A DNA stretch of 64,000 nucleotides from Paragonimus skrjabini miyazakii (GCA_014338405.1 JTDE01001109.1:1-64000), one strand, 5' to 3'; counted from the first letter of the stretch, positions 11,801 to 25,300 are shown. Translations and numbers: made by a program. Notes: a model not told the origin generated them from the letters alone.

Positions 11801-14800
11801 AAATCTTCCGTACCACAAAACTGAGTTATTCAGTGCGTTTCTTTGACAGTTTACATTTTTAAGAATATTACCGTCTTTAAATAATGATCCTGTTTTCCGA
11901 TGGATTTGGTTTAACATTTATCGCAGTTATAGCCGACTGATTGATCGGTTGTGTGACCTAGATATTTTTCAGGAAACGTGAATGACTTACAGTGTCGTGT
12001 GCTATCATAGAAGAATACAGATTCTGAAGTGCAGACATTCCTACCTGAAGCAATGTTGGTTAGATGTTGTCTAATCTGACCGCATTTTTTCAAGTCTGGA
12101 TAGATACGGATGGACATCTCAGATTATCAACTTTAACTTGGCTATGCTACACGTCTAGTACACACATGAGCTAATAATACGTGCCACGTACAAATATAAC
12201 GGCATCTAACGGCCTCTAAATTTCAGTCCTGAAATCAGGTTACTGGTTGTTATGTTCTTCGTCTAACATATACTTTATTCAGTCATATTTGCTGAGCCAA
12301 AAAGAACATACACTGAACGCAACTCAAAATAGTAAGCAATACATGAAAATCGTTTCATGGGTATCTGCATTTTAGCACTCAAAGCGCTTTGAGAAGTAAT
12401 GGTTTTTCACCTGAGCAACTTGGTCTAAAGTTCAGATGGTAAACTGTTCTTAATGGTCAAAAAGTCAACGTTAACTATTTGATAAAACTTTCCACCTTTT
12501 GCATATTTGCATTGGATTTTTTCACATTTATGACAACTCGTTATAGACCTTTGAGACCAATAAGTACAATCAGCTGTAGTCACGTGAGCTGGCGATAATA
12601 GAAAAGTAAACTAGACTTTGGTTTGTGAGTAGTGGTGATTGTCATTTCAGTCCCAAATACTTTACTTTGGTTCTCCTGTGATCGATCGACCAGCAAGGTT
12701 TCTTGTTAGTGTCGGTGATTTTGTGTAACCAACTGACGACAAACCTGAAGTGCTGACATTTTTACGTAATTTGTCTGCTGAAGGCATGGTTGTGTGTATA
12801 GTGAACATTCGTCTTCCACAGTTCAGCTTAATGAATTGACATGACTTACTTTGAATAGAAAGCACGTATTATACTCCTAACAAAACACTGGTTAAGACAA
12901 TTGTGCTATGCAATTATTACTGCATTCTGTACGCCGGTTACAGTGTATATACTTTTGCTGTTGCCAAACAGACTCAGTTGCTTTGTTCAATGCGTTTGCT
13001 GCTTTAGACTAACTGGCTAGTTCTTGAGGGTATTCTCATTTGTTCCAAGCTTCACGTTGTAGGATTACAGCTTATTTGTCCGGTCAGAATTAGGGACCAT
13101 ATATGACAGTCAAATTTGAACAAAAGAAAAACTAGCCTAAATGTTACGCGTAAATTAATTAGATGCAGCCGAGTGACCTTGACTTACCCTCAAGGACATG
13201 TAGGTTGAATGGTAACAATGGAATAAGAGAGGTATAAATAAGCGTAGAATTTTTGAGAGACTGTCATCAGTTTTGAGACATCAAGAACCGGTTGTTGGAT
13301 TAACAAGTCAGCTGTTCCGTGTAGATTTAAATACCAGATCTTAAGACAATTTCTTATGCAGGATCAAGCCAGAAAGAGTGCTAGTTGTAATCTGCAGTCA
13401 AATCTGAGATCGGATATTTTAGGGTTTTACATTGCTATAGATAGTCCATGAGACCGGACGAAAGTGGTCACTTTGGGGATGTGGAACTTCATCTGGAACT
13501 TTTATGAAGTAATGTATCTGCTTTCTCTTGAAGTTGTGCCTGTTTGTTATTTTAACCAGCCTTTACGCCAGAAGGTTATCCATTCATTGTGTATGATCAT
13601 TGCGTCCAAAGTTGCAGGTTATGACAAAATTCGGTTGTAACCGAGCTCGTTACAGGCTGACTCGGCAGAACGTGTTAAACATTACCAAAAGTCACAAATT
13701 CGTTTTATATACATTGGCAAGACGAACAAGGATGTCTGAAGGAACCGCAACTTATTTGTTCGTAAGTGGTTTTCTAATAATATTGCGGAACTATTAGAAA
13801 CAAGAAGTGTAAAATGGATGAGCATTGTTGCTGGTGAACGATAGGAGAAGCCGACTTTTCTATTATTTTAACGTGATTAATACACAAGTAAGCAAACTTT
13901 CCTTGAAAATGTGCATATTTTAGGCAATTTATGGATGATCCAGTCACGAATGGTTTATCACGCCAGGATATCTAGTGCACGTAGGCTACCACACACAATA
14001 CCACCTACTGCTGGGCCAGGCCCTGATCACGTGACTGTCTGCACGTTCCCGATCCTTTGTGGAACCGCTGCAATACTGGTTGCAACTATATTGTGCCCCC
14101 TAGATCATGCGAACAGACAGTTTGGCTTTCAGTGTCAGCCAAATACCCATCGTTACTACAGCGACTCTCGTTTGCCAAAGCATACGAATGGTGCATTTCA
14201 ACTTGTGGATTCATAAGGGAAGTCTCCACGAAACCAGTTGTCATTAATGGAACCTAAGCGTAAGTTGATTAAGACAACAGGGAAACCTTTTAGGAACCCG
14301 TCTGTTTGAATAAAAGAAGTGAACAGGCATTATTGAACAACAAAAGGTCCTCATCAACTAGTCAGTGGATTAATTAACAGAAAACTAAAAAACAAACAGC
14401 ATTTCCTGGTCAGCATGGCTGTTAAGTCGAAACTCCTCCGGAAACTTTTGTAACAGCTTTGAAGGAAGAATGGCAACCACAATATGACCTTAGTTACTTG
14501 GCTGAAGCGTCAAAAACAGCTTGAAACAACAATCCGATCAAGTATATAAAAAATTATCCAAAATGTATCACGAGGCATTGGGTGTGTAATTACAAAACTG
14601 CATCAGTAAGGTTAGCATCCAATATTTCATAGCAAACCAGTGTATATTTTCCATATTAAAGTATGCCCCTTTGGGTGAGATCTTTGGTCCAAATTATTCT
14701 GGGTAAGATGATGCATGAAGTTCAGTTTCGGGTGCCAATGAGCAAATGACCCTACTCATGTGGGCAGTTTACAAGATCATGTTTGCGATCAGTGTTTGAA

Positions 14801-15350
14801 CCCGCCACGTGTCATAATTTATCGACATCAGGCGCACTTTGACCACTCTGTACTTTGTGATAAATCACAGTTAACAGCCCACACATACGTGTTTCATTAG
14901 CTCCAATGTCAAATATTGTACAGCTGGCATCTATGAAGTTGCTCCACTTTGGCAGCGTACTTTGTAACCAATCAGGTAGGTTGAGTTTGATATCAGTGTT
15001 TCAGTGGACAACATCAACATCTTTTCCAATACATAAAAGAAGTAATATATAACAAAAATTTATGGATTTTCACATCCGTACCACAAAATTGTCTTGTTAT
15101 CGTCAATAAGATACACGAAGATAGAAGCGGACGGACTGAAATCCCTGCAGAAAGAGATGATCAACTGTGAAGATGATTCAGTAAAGCCTTGCCAAAACCC
15201 ACTAATTTCTCACGATTAATGCGAGTGAAGATTAACTGAAGGCTTGCCGGATGAACGTGTTTCGTTTTATTGATGACAAAACTACAGAAACAAGGGCCAC
15301 AATCTTGATATATGTGAAGCGATGCGTGGTATTGGGTCAGAGTGGTCTGG
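8826..15350. other. Unannotated stretch; ORFs without recognisable homology
   Basis: The largest ORFs (146 codons, plus strand, 8769-9209; 124 codons, minus strand, 10610-10984) show no domain I recognise. A perfect 8-base inverted repeat TCGGGGAA/TTCCCCGA sits at 10894-10901 and 10910-10917, near a minus-strand TGGCGCCCGG (10761-10770) resembling a primer-binding site. No matching pair of LTRs was found. Confidence 0.35.
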
Positions 15351-15361
15351 TTCATTCACAG

Positions 15362-15560
15362 TGAAGGAAGTTTACCACCGCCATGGTCACTTCGTCAACC
15401 AGATTTAAGTCCTATCGAACACATATGAATCAAATAAGGTCGTACTATCGAAGAATACCGTGATGCTGCGAGCTTAGCCCGACTGGAACATAGATGCGGA
15501 CTGTTGTTAATTCAAGCGGAATGGTGACCAAAAATTGTACAATGAACAAAAGTAACGGAC
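15362..15560 (+). pseudogene. Tc1/mariner transposase C-terminal remnant
   Basis: Translation gives PPPWSLRQPDLSPIEHI, interrupted by stops, then GRTIEEYRDAASLARLEH. This corresponds to the end of the DDE catalytic domain of Tc1/mariner transposases, whose hallmark is W...SPDLNPIEHLW. The catalytic Glu of the DDE triad is in the retained PIEH motif. Stops replace residues right after it, and the two upstream Asp motifs were not located. No terminal inverted repeats were identified. Confidence 0.6.
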
Positions 15561-18500
15561 ATTTTCAGGACAAGAGTTTACAACAAATAAAAGGGGTATT
15601 CTATTAAAGCGGTTTATTAGAAGGGACACGTTTTTATTGGGAAACATACACACTTCAACCATTCGGCGAAAAACATAGAGTATTCTGGTGGCACTCATTT
15701 CAACTTTGTCAGATATTTCACTTTAACAAAATAATTAACAAAACTGACTCTAATGTGTTTGTAGTTCTATGGAAGTAGTTTTTTTTATAGATAAAGTGAT
15801 TGTAGCACATGAAGGGGTAGTTTGAAATGATAGGGTTACAGAATTATCAACAAGGACCTTCAATTAAATATTCGAAGGCTTCTGATCGCACATTTCATTG
15901 CTGAAAACCACAGCAAAGTTGACCAGTCGTAATGCACCTTGAAACAGTGGTCAGTAAGCTTCCCACAGGATTTTCTTAGGAACCCAAGTATTGAAGTTCC
16001 GTAGAAAATATACTCTTAACTGAAAATTATTTTCTTTATTGTTCTTCCCAACTACACCCTGAACCTGGGTTGTTAAAGAGCAATATTGTGTACGTAACGT
16101 TGACCAATCTTAGAAAAAATATCCCAAATACTACCAATTTTCTAGACTATCCGAAAGGCTGATAACGGTGAAAAAATCTCGAGTAAATTTGTCATAACCA
16201 TTTACACTACATCTTGACACATTATGTTTCGGAAACAGCAGTCTAGTTCTACGACTAACAATGTGCTCAATAAAGTTAACAGACCATTGAAATTTGTTTG
16301 GGAGGTTATTAGACACCTTATGATCATAATGGAAAGTATCCGTCGCAGATGACAACCCACACATTTTGCTGATCATGCATTTGAAGTTATCCATAAGACA
16401 GGACTTGAAGCCTAGTTTTATTGCGATCGTCTGTAGTCCCTCTTGCCATTGACAGTACCGTAAAAATTCAGATTAAAAAATAACATAGTTTCTAGCCAGC
16501 TTTATTTATGAATTCCATGGCAACAAGTCACGTGTTAAATGGCCTGTTTGTGTGGTTTATTTTTCCTTGTATACTGGCCTACACATCAGCGGTCCTTACT
16601 ACATTGTTCGGCTATGAAATCGATTCTTTCCCGTTATTGTGATGGAACTGTTCGCAACAACTAACAGTCCAAATGTGTGCATTCTTCTTTTTGGTTAGAA
16701 CATAATCTTATGAACTACGTGTTATGATCTTTCTATGTTCAGGTTCCAGAGGTGTGGTTGTTGGCACACAACAGCGTGATGAGCTAAGTTTCTGTGACTA
16801 TGATAGGGGATCAGTAATGATTTTGATGTGCACAAGCTTTGATTTGTCTCTCCTCCAAACCTGTGCGATTTACATAAGCTAATGGTGAATCACCGGCAAC
16901 AATTGCTTGTCTTCTTTGAGGCTACTGTCACTGATCACGTGGTCAGACTGATTACCACAAACTGCATTTTGTGGTCACTTATGATGTTGGCACGTGATTT
17001 TGTGCAAGTAACGTACAATTCACACACTTTTGAGTCACTATTAATGTCTGATCGATATTGTCTCAAGTCAAACTTTTTACTGACTTACACTAAGGAGCCA
17101 ACATGTTTTGGCATACACTGGTTTTTTATTCCGAAATTTGATCGCATTTATCACAACGAATCAAACAAACTCCATCTCAGTTTGTGTGAATTAACGTGTT
17201 GCATTCCAAACCACTAAACAAATCTTGACAATGAAGCTACTGTCTACTAGTAGCACTCTTTAATTTACGAATTTGGGGTCCAGTTAAAGTTTTTAGGCAG
17301 ACCTTAGGCAAAACTATGTCAACATTAAATCCGATGGGGTGTACAAATCAACCTTCCCAATAAGGTCATTAGTTTGATAGGGTACTGTGCTTGTCTGGAA
17401 AACCTGAGAATCTATCCATTTAGTAAGCACTGCGGTAGCTTCGTGGTGTTCAACCAATAAGCAACCTATCATCCAGGTTGATCGCAAAAGAAGCAAGTAT
17501 CTTTTTTCTACTGAAGTGGCGTTACAACACAAAACTAACGGTACAGTCTGCCAAGGTCACTATTCAGGTAAGCATCAATTCAACAGGAAGCCAGTGAAGA
17601 CGGCATAGAAATATCAACAGCATTCGTGATACAGGGACAAAGAACAGTGATTCTACTGTGAACGTTAAAAATATTACCCTGAATCGTACAGTTGGCAAAC
17701 ATGTTTGACAAGATTCAAATGTACTGGATGTCTTTGAAGAATGTTCTCAAAACCTGTAGTTATCCCCCAAGAAGAATTCCTTTTTATTCCACAGAGTTAC
17801 ACGAGTGTGACTCATTTCGGCTGCACCGTACGGACATAATGTTGGGACGACCTTCTCCAGTTGTAATAAACACCTGAAGCTGCTTACACAACAGACTATA
17901 ATTTACAAAACCTTACGGTAATTAAAAATTCTACAGTCTATTGCTAGTCCTAAAAATAGGTGCTGATAAAACTTTGCGCCAAAGATCGATTTAAAAAGAA
18001 ACCTTACGAAATCACTGTTCGTTATGTCCACCCGATGTTAATCACCTGTACATAATCATTCTTGCGGGAGGGCGCTCGTTTTGTTATCGTTTCACATGCT
18101 GCGTCTATTAGTCAGTCTTCATAAACGATAACCTTGTGACTAGGAGGGTATTTGTACAGTCACACGCGTACTGTGTACACGTTTTCTCTAGAACGGACTA
18201 CAAAGCTGAATACTGAGAGGTGTTAACATTTGGTGTTTTCTCCCAATCATCGGGCATGCATGGTCAGCGCACTGGAACGAGAACCCCAATAAACTGTGAT
18301 TAGTATTACTAGGGTTTATTGACGGACGCATGACTAATCTATAACCTCCTGCGTGATGCCGAATTATTTATACTGCCTAACAAATGCGAATTCTAGAACT
18401 ACCAGCAGCTTCGAATTTTAATTCTGTAACAATGCTAACCCACTGAACTGTAACTGTGAGGTGGTTCGTAGGTGAAGACGTCAAGTTTCAGCTCGGACAG

Positions 18501-19780
18501 TGTCTGTTGCGTCAGCAGTGTAATAAACAGCGTATCCCACCATATCTTATAACTTTCTGTCCACCTTTCCGGAACGTACGTATCCACAACGACAGGTCAA
18601 TCGGTAACTTTCGTAAGAAACAGAACTGTCTGGTGAATCACAATCAGAAATATTGCAAGCGAAACCGTATCCCAGTCGCAGCCATATGACTCTAAAGCTG
18701 TATCTATACTGCAAACATATAACTTTACAGCATGTGGCTTAGTTACTGTTCTGCATGGCAAGCCCTCATACGAAATCTGATTGAGAAGACACAATTTCAG
18801 AAACATTGCAATATCATCACAGTGATTCATATGAAGACAGATACATTGTTCTCAACCTGTTCAGCCCATCTTTGCAGCTGATTGACTGCAAACGAATGAG
18901 GCATCTTTGACATATATTGACTAGGAAAACTCTGATAAGCAACAGACAAAATTTCAAGCCATGGAAATGTGACTCTCAACTATATATAATCTGACCAAAA
19001 TGTTAGTCTAGTTCATTTCGGAAGATATACAAAGTTCTGCAGTTGTTAGCCAATAAGTTAGTCAAATAAAACGTTGATTGTCTTCAGTTTTGCTTTCCTC
19101 GAAGCCATAAAAGACACCCAACCTTGTATAGAGGATTCAATAGTGCAACAGAATTTAACATTCAAACTGAAAATGAGACCCTTCAGGTATCGGAGTTATT
19201 TTACACGGCTCATTTGGCCCTTTAGATTGTCAAAATATCGTTGGTTTGTAATATTTCTTTGCCCAATTGTTACTTCATCTTTTGTAATGGCATGTGAAGA
19301 GCTTTTAGTTAGAAGATTAATTGGAGAATATTCAAGCAACAGCAAGATCACAAAACAGGCGATAGACTTTGACATGATGGTCAGCAATTACGGTTAAACC
19401 AGATACAACTAGGCTTTGGGTTGAAAAGCGCCAGAGTACTTGAGATAGCCATAATGTTGGCGTTGGGTTAGTGATTTTAGCTTACGCTGACCAAACAAGT
19501 TCCTACTAACTGCACGCAAAGTAAGACTGTATCGGGTCTGATTGGTGCAATCAGAAAGCGTTTATTTGAGTGTGTATCTGACATCAAAATGTGACTGAGT
19601 TAGTATGCAGATACGCTGAACAACTGTAATCTAATTGTTCTAATAACTTCATAACAGTATAAATCTTATGCAGTTGATTTGGTAAACGAAGCTATGTTAA
19701 GCATCTTTTAATAAATCCATCTCTGACCGCGAAAACACAAGGTTCCTGCTCACGGATAAATAGCGGGGAATTGTGATTGA
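15561..19780. other. Unannotated stretch
   Basis: No supported gene or RNA. Short ORFs on both strands lack recognisable domains. The segment at 16870-16915 shares a short motif with the fold-back element at 4.66-4.9 kb. Confidence 0.4.
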
Positions 19781-19784
19781 TACA

Positions 19785-20090
19785 TGATGGACACTACTCA
19801 CAACTGGTTGCAACGTTTACGTTGCCATAGACGTTCAGCCAATCCCTTACGAAAAGAAGCAGTACATTTGCGTTTCTCTCTTGGTAGAGTTCGTCAGTAG
19901 TGTAGATCCTTTCTACAGTTGGGATTTGAAATCCAGCCACGGTTTCATAAGACAACCATGTTGACTATGGCGCCATTGACCTCAAGTTAGGCATGATCAA
20001 GTTATATGCATAGGATTGGCCACTTCCGTTTGCGAGTACTACTCAGGTTGGCCGGTCACCTAGAGAGAAGGCACAGTAACTACAAATCCA
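19785..20090 (-). repeat. Hammerhead-SINE family, near-full copy
   Basis: On the minus strand the copy runs from a GTTACTGTGCCTTCTCTC-type 5' end through a tRNA-like head. The head has a degenerate A box and a B-box-like TTTCAAATCCCA. The ribozyme-like core is at 19897-19872: CTGACGA, stem ACTCT/AGAGA with loop ACCA, then GAAAC. The copy ends near GTTGCAACCAGTTGTGAG. Here C3 and the GAA are intact, but the first stem II pair has decayed from G-C to A.A. It matches the copies at 53.8-54.1 and 60.7-61.0 kb over about 300 bases. Confidence 0.7.
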
Positions 20091-21300
20091 GTCTATGACG
20101 CCAGTGATGAGACATATCTCTAAGTGGCAAGAATGTGCACTACTGACTAGCTTGAACAAAACCGCACCTCTAGTTTTCGACAATCGGAATAAACATGGTG
20201 ACTTGAACTGTGCTCAAGAACGTATTGAGTATGCAGTAATCCGGGAACAAATGAGAAGGCAAGAAGTTAATACAGTTCTTTTCGTGATCCGTTAATTTGG
20301 AAAACGAAAAATTGACTTTTTAGTCAATAGTAACCTGTTTACAAATGACTATGCTCTTCAGTCCTAAATACACCAGGCGAGAGGAGAGTCAATTTTGTAT
20401 GAAAGAACAAGTAGAAACAGTGTAAACAGTGACCATAAGGTGTATAGACAGTGGAATAGAACAGTTCTGATAACGACGCCGTAGATACGTGGACAATATG
20501 TGGATGTTTCTGCCAAAGCTTGCTGACCTAATTCCAAGCGGAGTATGTTGACAGTCGATAAACAATGGGGTTCGTCACAAGATGATGAATGCTGAATAAA
20601 TTTGCCTATTTTTCTTCACTGAAAAAAAGAAGAACAAGAGTGTTTTGTAAATGAATTTCCGACAAAAGAATGATGACACAAGATATACAATGCCATTGAC
20701 AAAAGTTTAGGACCATAACAAATTCATATTTTGTCAATCAAAGATGTTTTTCTGTAACACACACAACTTTTATCAGATAAACTATTACATTACATGTCTG
20801 ATATTAATCAGTAAGACCGGGTGCAACTCAACTACATACCAACAGTGATCATTTGGAATGCTCACTTGTAAATAAAATTCTAAACTGGTCATACGTAGAA
20901 CGGGGTTACATATGCAGTCATGGGAAGCATTGAGATGAATCATTGTTTAATAGAGCTACATTCTTAAGATAAAACAGAAATGTGTAATTAAAACGATATA
21001 TTCTCCTGCGAGAGATGAAAGCAAAACAAACCAGTGAATGATTGAAACAACTACAGGCGGACTAATTAAAGTATGTTGAGGTTGGATTCCGTTTTTCAAC
21101 CGGCAACACATGTCGATTCTTAAGACAATTTGGAATGTTTAATTGAATCGGATTTGTTGGTAGGTGCAAAGAATATTGTGCAACAGATTTCACAATTGGT
21201 ACCAAAACAACGTTTGGTAAACCAACAATGAACTACAACTAAAACGTGTCTGCCCTGTCATTAACAAAGAAACAATCGGCTTGTAAATGTATTCGTCTCT
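20091..21300. other. Unannotated stretch
   Basis: No recognisable gene or repeat was found. The ORF at 20095-20295 has no domain signature. Confidence 0.4.
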
Positions 21301-21490
21301 TCCTCCTCCTCCTCCGTTTTGTAACAAATGTATTTACTGTTTAGCGGCAAGTCAACAAAAAGTGGAAAAGATTTTTGATAAACATTTTTCTCAGTTGGCT
21401 CTTCAAAAATGAATGAGTATGTCGTTAACAATAAATTTTCTCTGTCCTGAAACAAAAACAGATTGTTGTGTAGGTTATGCTTGAACGACT
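21262..21490 (-). CDS. Candidate downstream exon, unknown protein
   Basis: A strong acceptor (polypyrimidine run ending TTTTTGTTTCAG) opens a minus-strand frame starting DRENLLLTTYSFIFEEPTEK. It ends in an acidic TEEEEEET run (a GAG/GAA repeat at about 21300-21320) and then a stop. It could be a terminal exon of the FERM gene, which runs in the same direction. Its phase (0) does not match the best donor of the exon at 23.1-23.5 kb (phase 2), so it stays a candidate only. Confidence 0.3.
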
Positions 21491-21973
21491 CAAAAGTGAC
21501 CGACTGTAGAGTTCCAGATAAGAAAAGGGCCAACATTTAAACGTTTTTCGGTTGTAGCCTAAACAACTGCAACAATCATACTTCTGCACAGTGTCTGATG
21601 TTTGTGTCTAAATAAAAAGATCATTGTTTATAGTGGAAGGTATTTAGTTTGTATTGTCAAAAGTGCTTTTACCCTGATTGTTTATCACCTAAGAGAACTT
21701 CACAATGAACATCGGAAATTAATTTTAAGACAGTTTGTAAAGATATCGTGTGATTTAACAATTCGAGAAGAATTCTGAACCATCTGTTACTAGTTTTACC
21801 AGGTTTATCAACTACTTAGATGTTAAACATGTAACTGTCCAAATAATAATCAACAGGATTTTAAAGATGGATTTATATGCTATTTGGTTGTTTATGAAAC
21901 AATAAAGAAGCAAATTTAAGTCGTTTTGGGATACATCCATACAATGAGTATCCTCTGTAGGTTGCCAAATCTT

Positions 21974-22110
21974 ACGACCACTGGCGTAGAGTATCAATGA
22001 CCGTTTGAAAATGTTTGCCCAATCGAAAACAATCAGTAGTAGTAGTAGAAGAAACTGGTTGATTATGTACATCCGCAGTAGTCCACACCTGGCTTGTAAC
22101 TGATCTGAGA
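21974..22110 (-). CDS. Candidate Ser/Thr-rich exon, unknown protein
   Basis: A minus-strand open frame bordered by an AG (GGTCAG) and a good donor (GTAAGATTT) reads GVLLRSVTSQVWTTADVHNQ, then a Ser/Thr run, and ends near VIDTLRQW. It lies downstream of the FERM exons on the same strand. A second open frame overlaps it and the acceptor is weak, so it may be chance. Confidence 0.22.
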
Positions 22111-23122
22111 AGTACACCCTGACCTTGATGTTTAATTTCCCTCCGGTTGGGCAATTATCGATTCACTTAAACCATAGCGAGACGAAGCTGAGGTGTTGTA
22201 GGAAGGTGAGTTAACCGATTATCGAAAGCCAACATCAATCATCTGGGAGCACTCGACAATGTGTTCAGATGAGCCGATTCTAATTTATTAGCCATAACAA
22301 ATAGTTCGAAATTCGCTGCAGTGCGCACTTTGATATTATTGTTGTGGAAAATGTTATATACTCCTCGTTTGTACCAAAGTTTCTGATAATGTGGGAGTAA
22401 TGCTATATTTACTAATATCGTTGAAAGGCGTCACACACAAAAATAACGGTTGAAAGTCGGTCGTAATTTCTTCGGATGGTGTACCAAAATTATTTGCAGC
22501 ACACGAAGGTGTCTGACATGTTTCGTCAACGGTCCAACGGAGTTCCCCTTTGTCTGATAGTTTCGGATAATTATGATGGAATACGACTCAGTAAATAACT
22601 AATGTAGTCATTAGGAAAAATATTATCCACGAAGTAACAAACTGCGTCATTTAGGCTCCAAGCGTGATTTATATACATGATAAGTCAAACTTGACAAAAC
22701 ATTCACGAGCACATTTGAATATGAGTTGATTGGTGGCAGTTGCAAAACATCCAATTGTCGTGCCCGTTTTTGTTACCTTTGTTTAGGAAACGTGAACTAT
22801 AAATGTTAAGACCAAGTAACAAAGCCTTTAATTAAGGAAGCATTATACACTGCACTATTCTACTGAACAGCGACACAATCCGCCCGAATTTTAATTGTAC
22901 TTATCAGGTGGACTTTGTCATTTCGGGATATCTTTAATGACAGATCAATAACTGAAGTCTATTTAACCTAAGAATGTTGACAGATGACTGAAATTACGGA
23001 CTTGTTTTGAGCCATTTTAACTGTGCTAGAACAGTGTAGTGAAATTAAAGGTTTATGAATGTTGACAGAATCTTAGTACACACAATCATTTACTGTATAC
23101 ACAGGTTGTGATCAAGACATAC

Positions 23123-23473
23123 TCTGCTATATTAATGGATGATCGAGTCACAAAATGGTTTCGCTGTTCCCGTAGCTGGATAGTCTCGGTGATGTGAGGC
23201 GGTCGGTCTGAGAGTGCGGTTTGTAACTCCATACTCCCAGCAAAACTTTTTCGAGGCACGTTCAAGTACTTGTCTGAGGGTTTGTTCGTCGTGTCTACGG
23301 GTACGGTTACACTGTGCCTAGGAAGGGGAGGAAAACGACTCGATGCGGGTTGAGTAACCACCAGATGTCTTTCTCTCGAGGACTGTACAGTTTGTGTATC
23401 ATCTTCGGAGGACTGTGAGGAATCAGAATTGAAATCCAAATCTGCATTTGGAAGCACCTGACAGTTGAATTCA
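23123..23473 (-). CDS. FERM-protein gene, exon with acidic Ser-rich tail
   Basis: The exon begins after CTTTTTGGCCTTCTCAG-like sequence: the polypyrimidine tract and AG border base 23473. Its single leading T completes the AG left by the exon at 25.5 kb, so the phase matches. It encodes about 117 residues immediately after the FERM F3 helix. These include an acidic, Ser-rich stretch (DFNSDSSQSSEDDTQ), a basic/Pro part (SSRFPPLPRHSVTVPV) and LREQRNHFVTRSSINIAE. The preferred donor is GTATGT after 23123 (phase 2). If that is not used, the frame reads on to a TGA at 23086. Such tails are common in FRMD-type proteins and are usually disordered. No further domain is seen. Confidence 0.6.
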
Positions 23474-24521
23474 CTGAGAAGGCCAAAAACGTTAACAAAA
23501 TGGATGAGGTAAGTAGAGTAAAACTAAGGTCACACTGTAATAGTTTGTGAAGAGCTATTAGGGTTGAAATTTGATGAGATAAAATATAATGATGTTTTCT
23601 GATGCACCGTTAAGTTGGCACGGGTAAAACATTTGATAAACGTGTAGAGCGTAGCAAACACAAAAAGTGTATACATGATACACAGGTGATCATATCTCGA
23701 AATATGTTGACTACAGAACACATAAAACAGGCGGACTTATTTAACACAAAACGTACCCAATTGTTTCAACCTTATCAGTTGATGTAGTATAAGATTCCAA
23801 ACACGTTTCCTCTTGTTCCGTTACCAGATGCCTAGGCAAAGTGACAACGGAAAAGCATGATTACAAAAATTTTGATGAATTACGTGTCATTCAAATGTCG
23901 TAATCTTAGTGATCAAACCATTACTGCCGCCATCAATATCACCAGCAGTAGAATCATCAGTAGACGCAACGCATAATTAGCTGGTGCTGTTGCCTAACTG
24001 CCCTAAAAACGTGGGAAAAAGCAGCCTTATTCTGGAACGAGGATGGGGTTGAGTTTAAGCAATTAGCACTAAGGTGAATGGACCTTGTAAACGAACAATT
24101 GAGTTTGAACTGAGAATAATAAGGGTAAACAATTTTGCGCAGACAGAGCGTAGTAGTTAATTCACACTTATCCCAAATTCAACCCAGTCCTCAGCGAACA
24201 AGCGTTTCACTAAAATTCAGCCACTTTCGGTACGTAAATCACCGAGCAAGTACTCTTGTGCGTTCGTTGTTTGAGCCTAGTGCACATGTTGGTCACCATT
24301 GTAAGTACAAATGTGAGCTGTTGGTGAGACAAAAGCGAGTTTTAATTTGCCTTATTTCGCAGATGAAAGTAATAAGTCATTCACAACAATCATGAAAATA
24401 GATATATGGCAAGAGTTACTGACTTCGGGATCTCAAAGATAAACGAACCTGATCGTGAAATTTAGGCTTAAAAATTAACTGCCGATGCCTTGGACTCAAT
24501 GGCGAGAGTTACAGTTCATAG

Positions 24522-24831
24522 TGTTGTATGACAGGCAGTTTCGTTGTGAATAGTATACTACATGCAAGTAGTATGTTACGCACAGGAGATATTCAGGGAC
24601 AAAAGAGCAAGCTGCGAACGCCAGGAAGACGAAGGACAAGAAGAGACTTTCGGAATAGTGTGCACGCGCTACGGCAGAAGTTACACCAAGGCGAATGACA
24701 ATGATGTATGTGAATGTATGTCTAACTTGCAAATGAGTGTGCACGCTTGTGGTTTGAGTTTTGACATGACCTATACGGGAGTTTGCGCAATAGACGGATT
24801 CTCAGGCCAAGCGTCTTTCGCGGTCACAACA
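24522..24831 (+). repeat. LTR (TGTTGT...ACAACA), left copy of an inverted pair
   Basis: This 310-base segment begins TGTTGTATGACAGGCAG and ends GGTCACAACA, giving the complementary ends expected of an LTR. It is followed by a primer-binding-like CGGTGCCGTGACGGGG (24834-24849). The same sequence occurs inverted at 25300-25006 and, diverged, at 40949-41253. It lies in the intron between the FERM exons at 25.5 and 23.5 kb, in antisense orientation. Confidence 0.65.
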
Positions 24832-25005
24832 AACGGTGCCGTGACGGGGGGCAGTTCATTGAAGGTCTCCCGATGGCCGTTCGCGACCAAGTCCTTATTG
24901 CCCATGTCGCCCGGCCGATGGACCTTGGTGAGCTCGCAAAGGCGACGCGGGAGTTAACAGTCATGTCCATGGCTTCAGTGGATGAAAACGGCAATGCGGA
25001 CAAGT
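24832..25005 (+). pseudogene. LTR-retrotransposon gag-like fragment between inverted LTRs
   Basis: After the primer-binding-like site a short frame reads GGQFIEGLPMAVRDQVLIAH and continues for about 40 residues to a TAG at 25005-25007. The F.EGLP..VR....A pattern is typical of retroelement gag capsid regions, but the fragment is short and lacks zinc knuckles. Most of the internal region is missing, since only about 170 bases separate the two LTR copies. Confidence 0.4.
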
Positions 25006-25300
25006 AGACGCTTGGCCTGAGAATTCGTCTATTGCGCAAACTCCCGTATAGGTCATGTCAAAAATCAAACCACAAGCGTGCACACTCATTTGCACGTCAG
25101 ACATGCATTCACATACATCATTGTCATTCATCTTGATGGAACCCCTGCCGTAGCGCGTACACATTATTCAAAAAGTCTCTTCTTGTTCTTCGTCTTCCTG
25201 GCGTTCGCACCTTGCTCTTTTGTCCCTGAATGTCTCCTGTGGATAACATACCACTTGTGAGTAGTATACTAATCACAACGAAACTGCCTGTTATACAACA
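25006..25300 (-). repeat. LTR, inverted right copy
   Basis: Read on the minus strand, 25300-25006 repeats the left LTR from TGTTGTATAACAGGCAG to CAGGCCAAGCGTCT with scattered substitutions. It lacks the last 15 bases. The head-to-head arrangement forms a palindrome of about 295-base arms with a 189-base centre. Confidence 0.65.

Noticed and set aside
14060..14257. Overlapping plus-strand ORFs in a GC-richer segment
   Set aside because: No domain, two frames open at once, and no credible splice borders.
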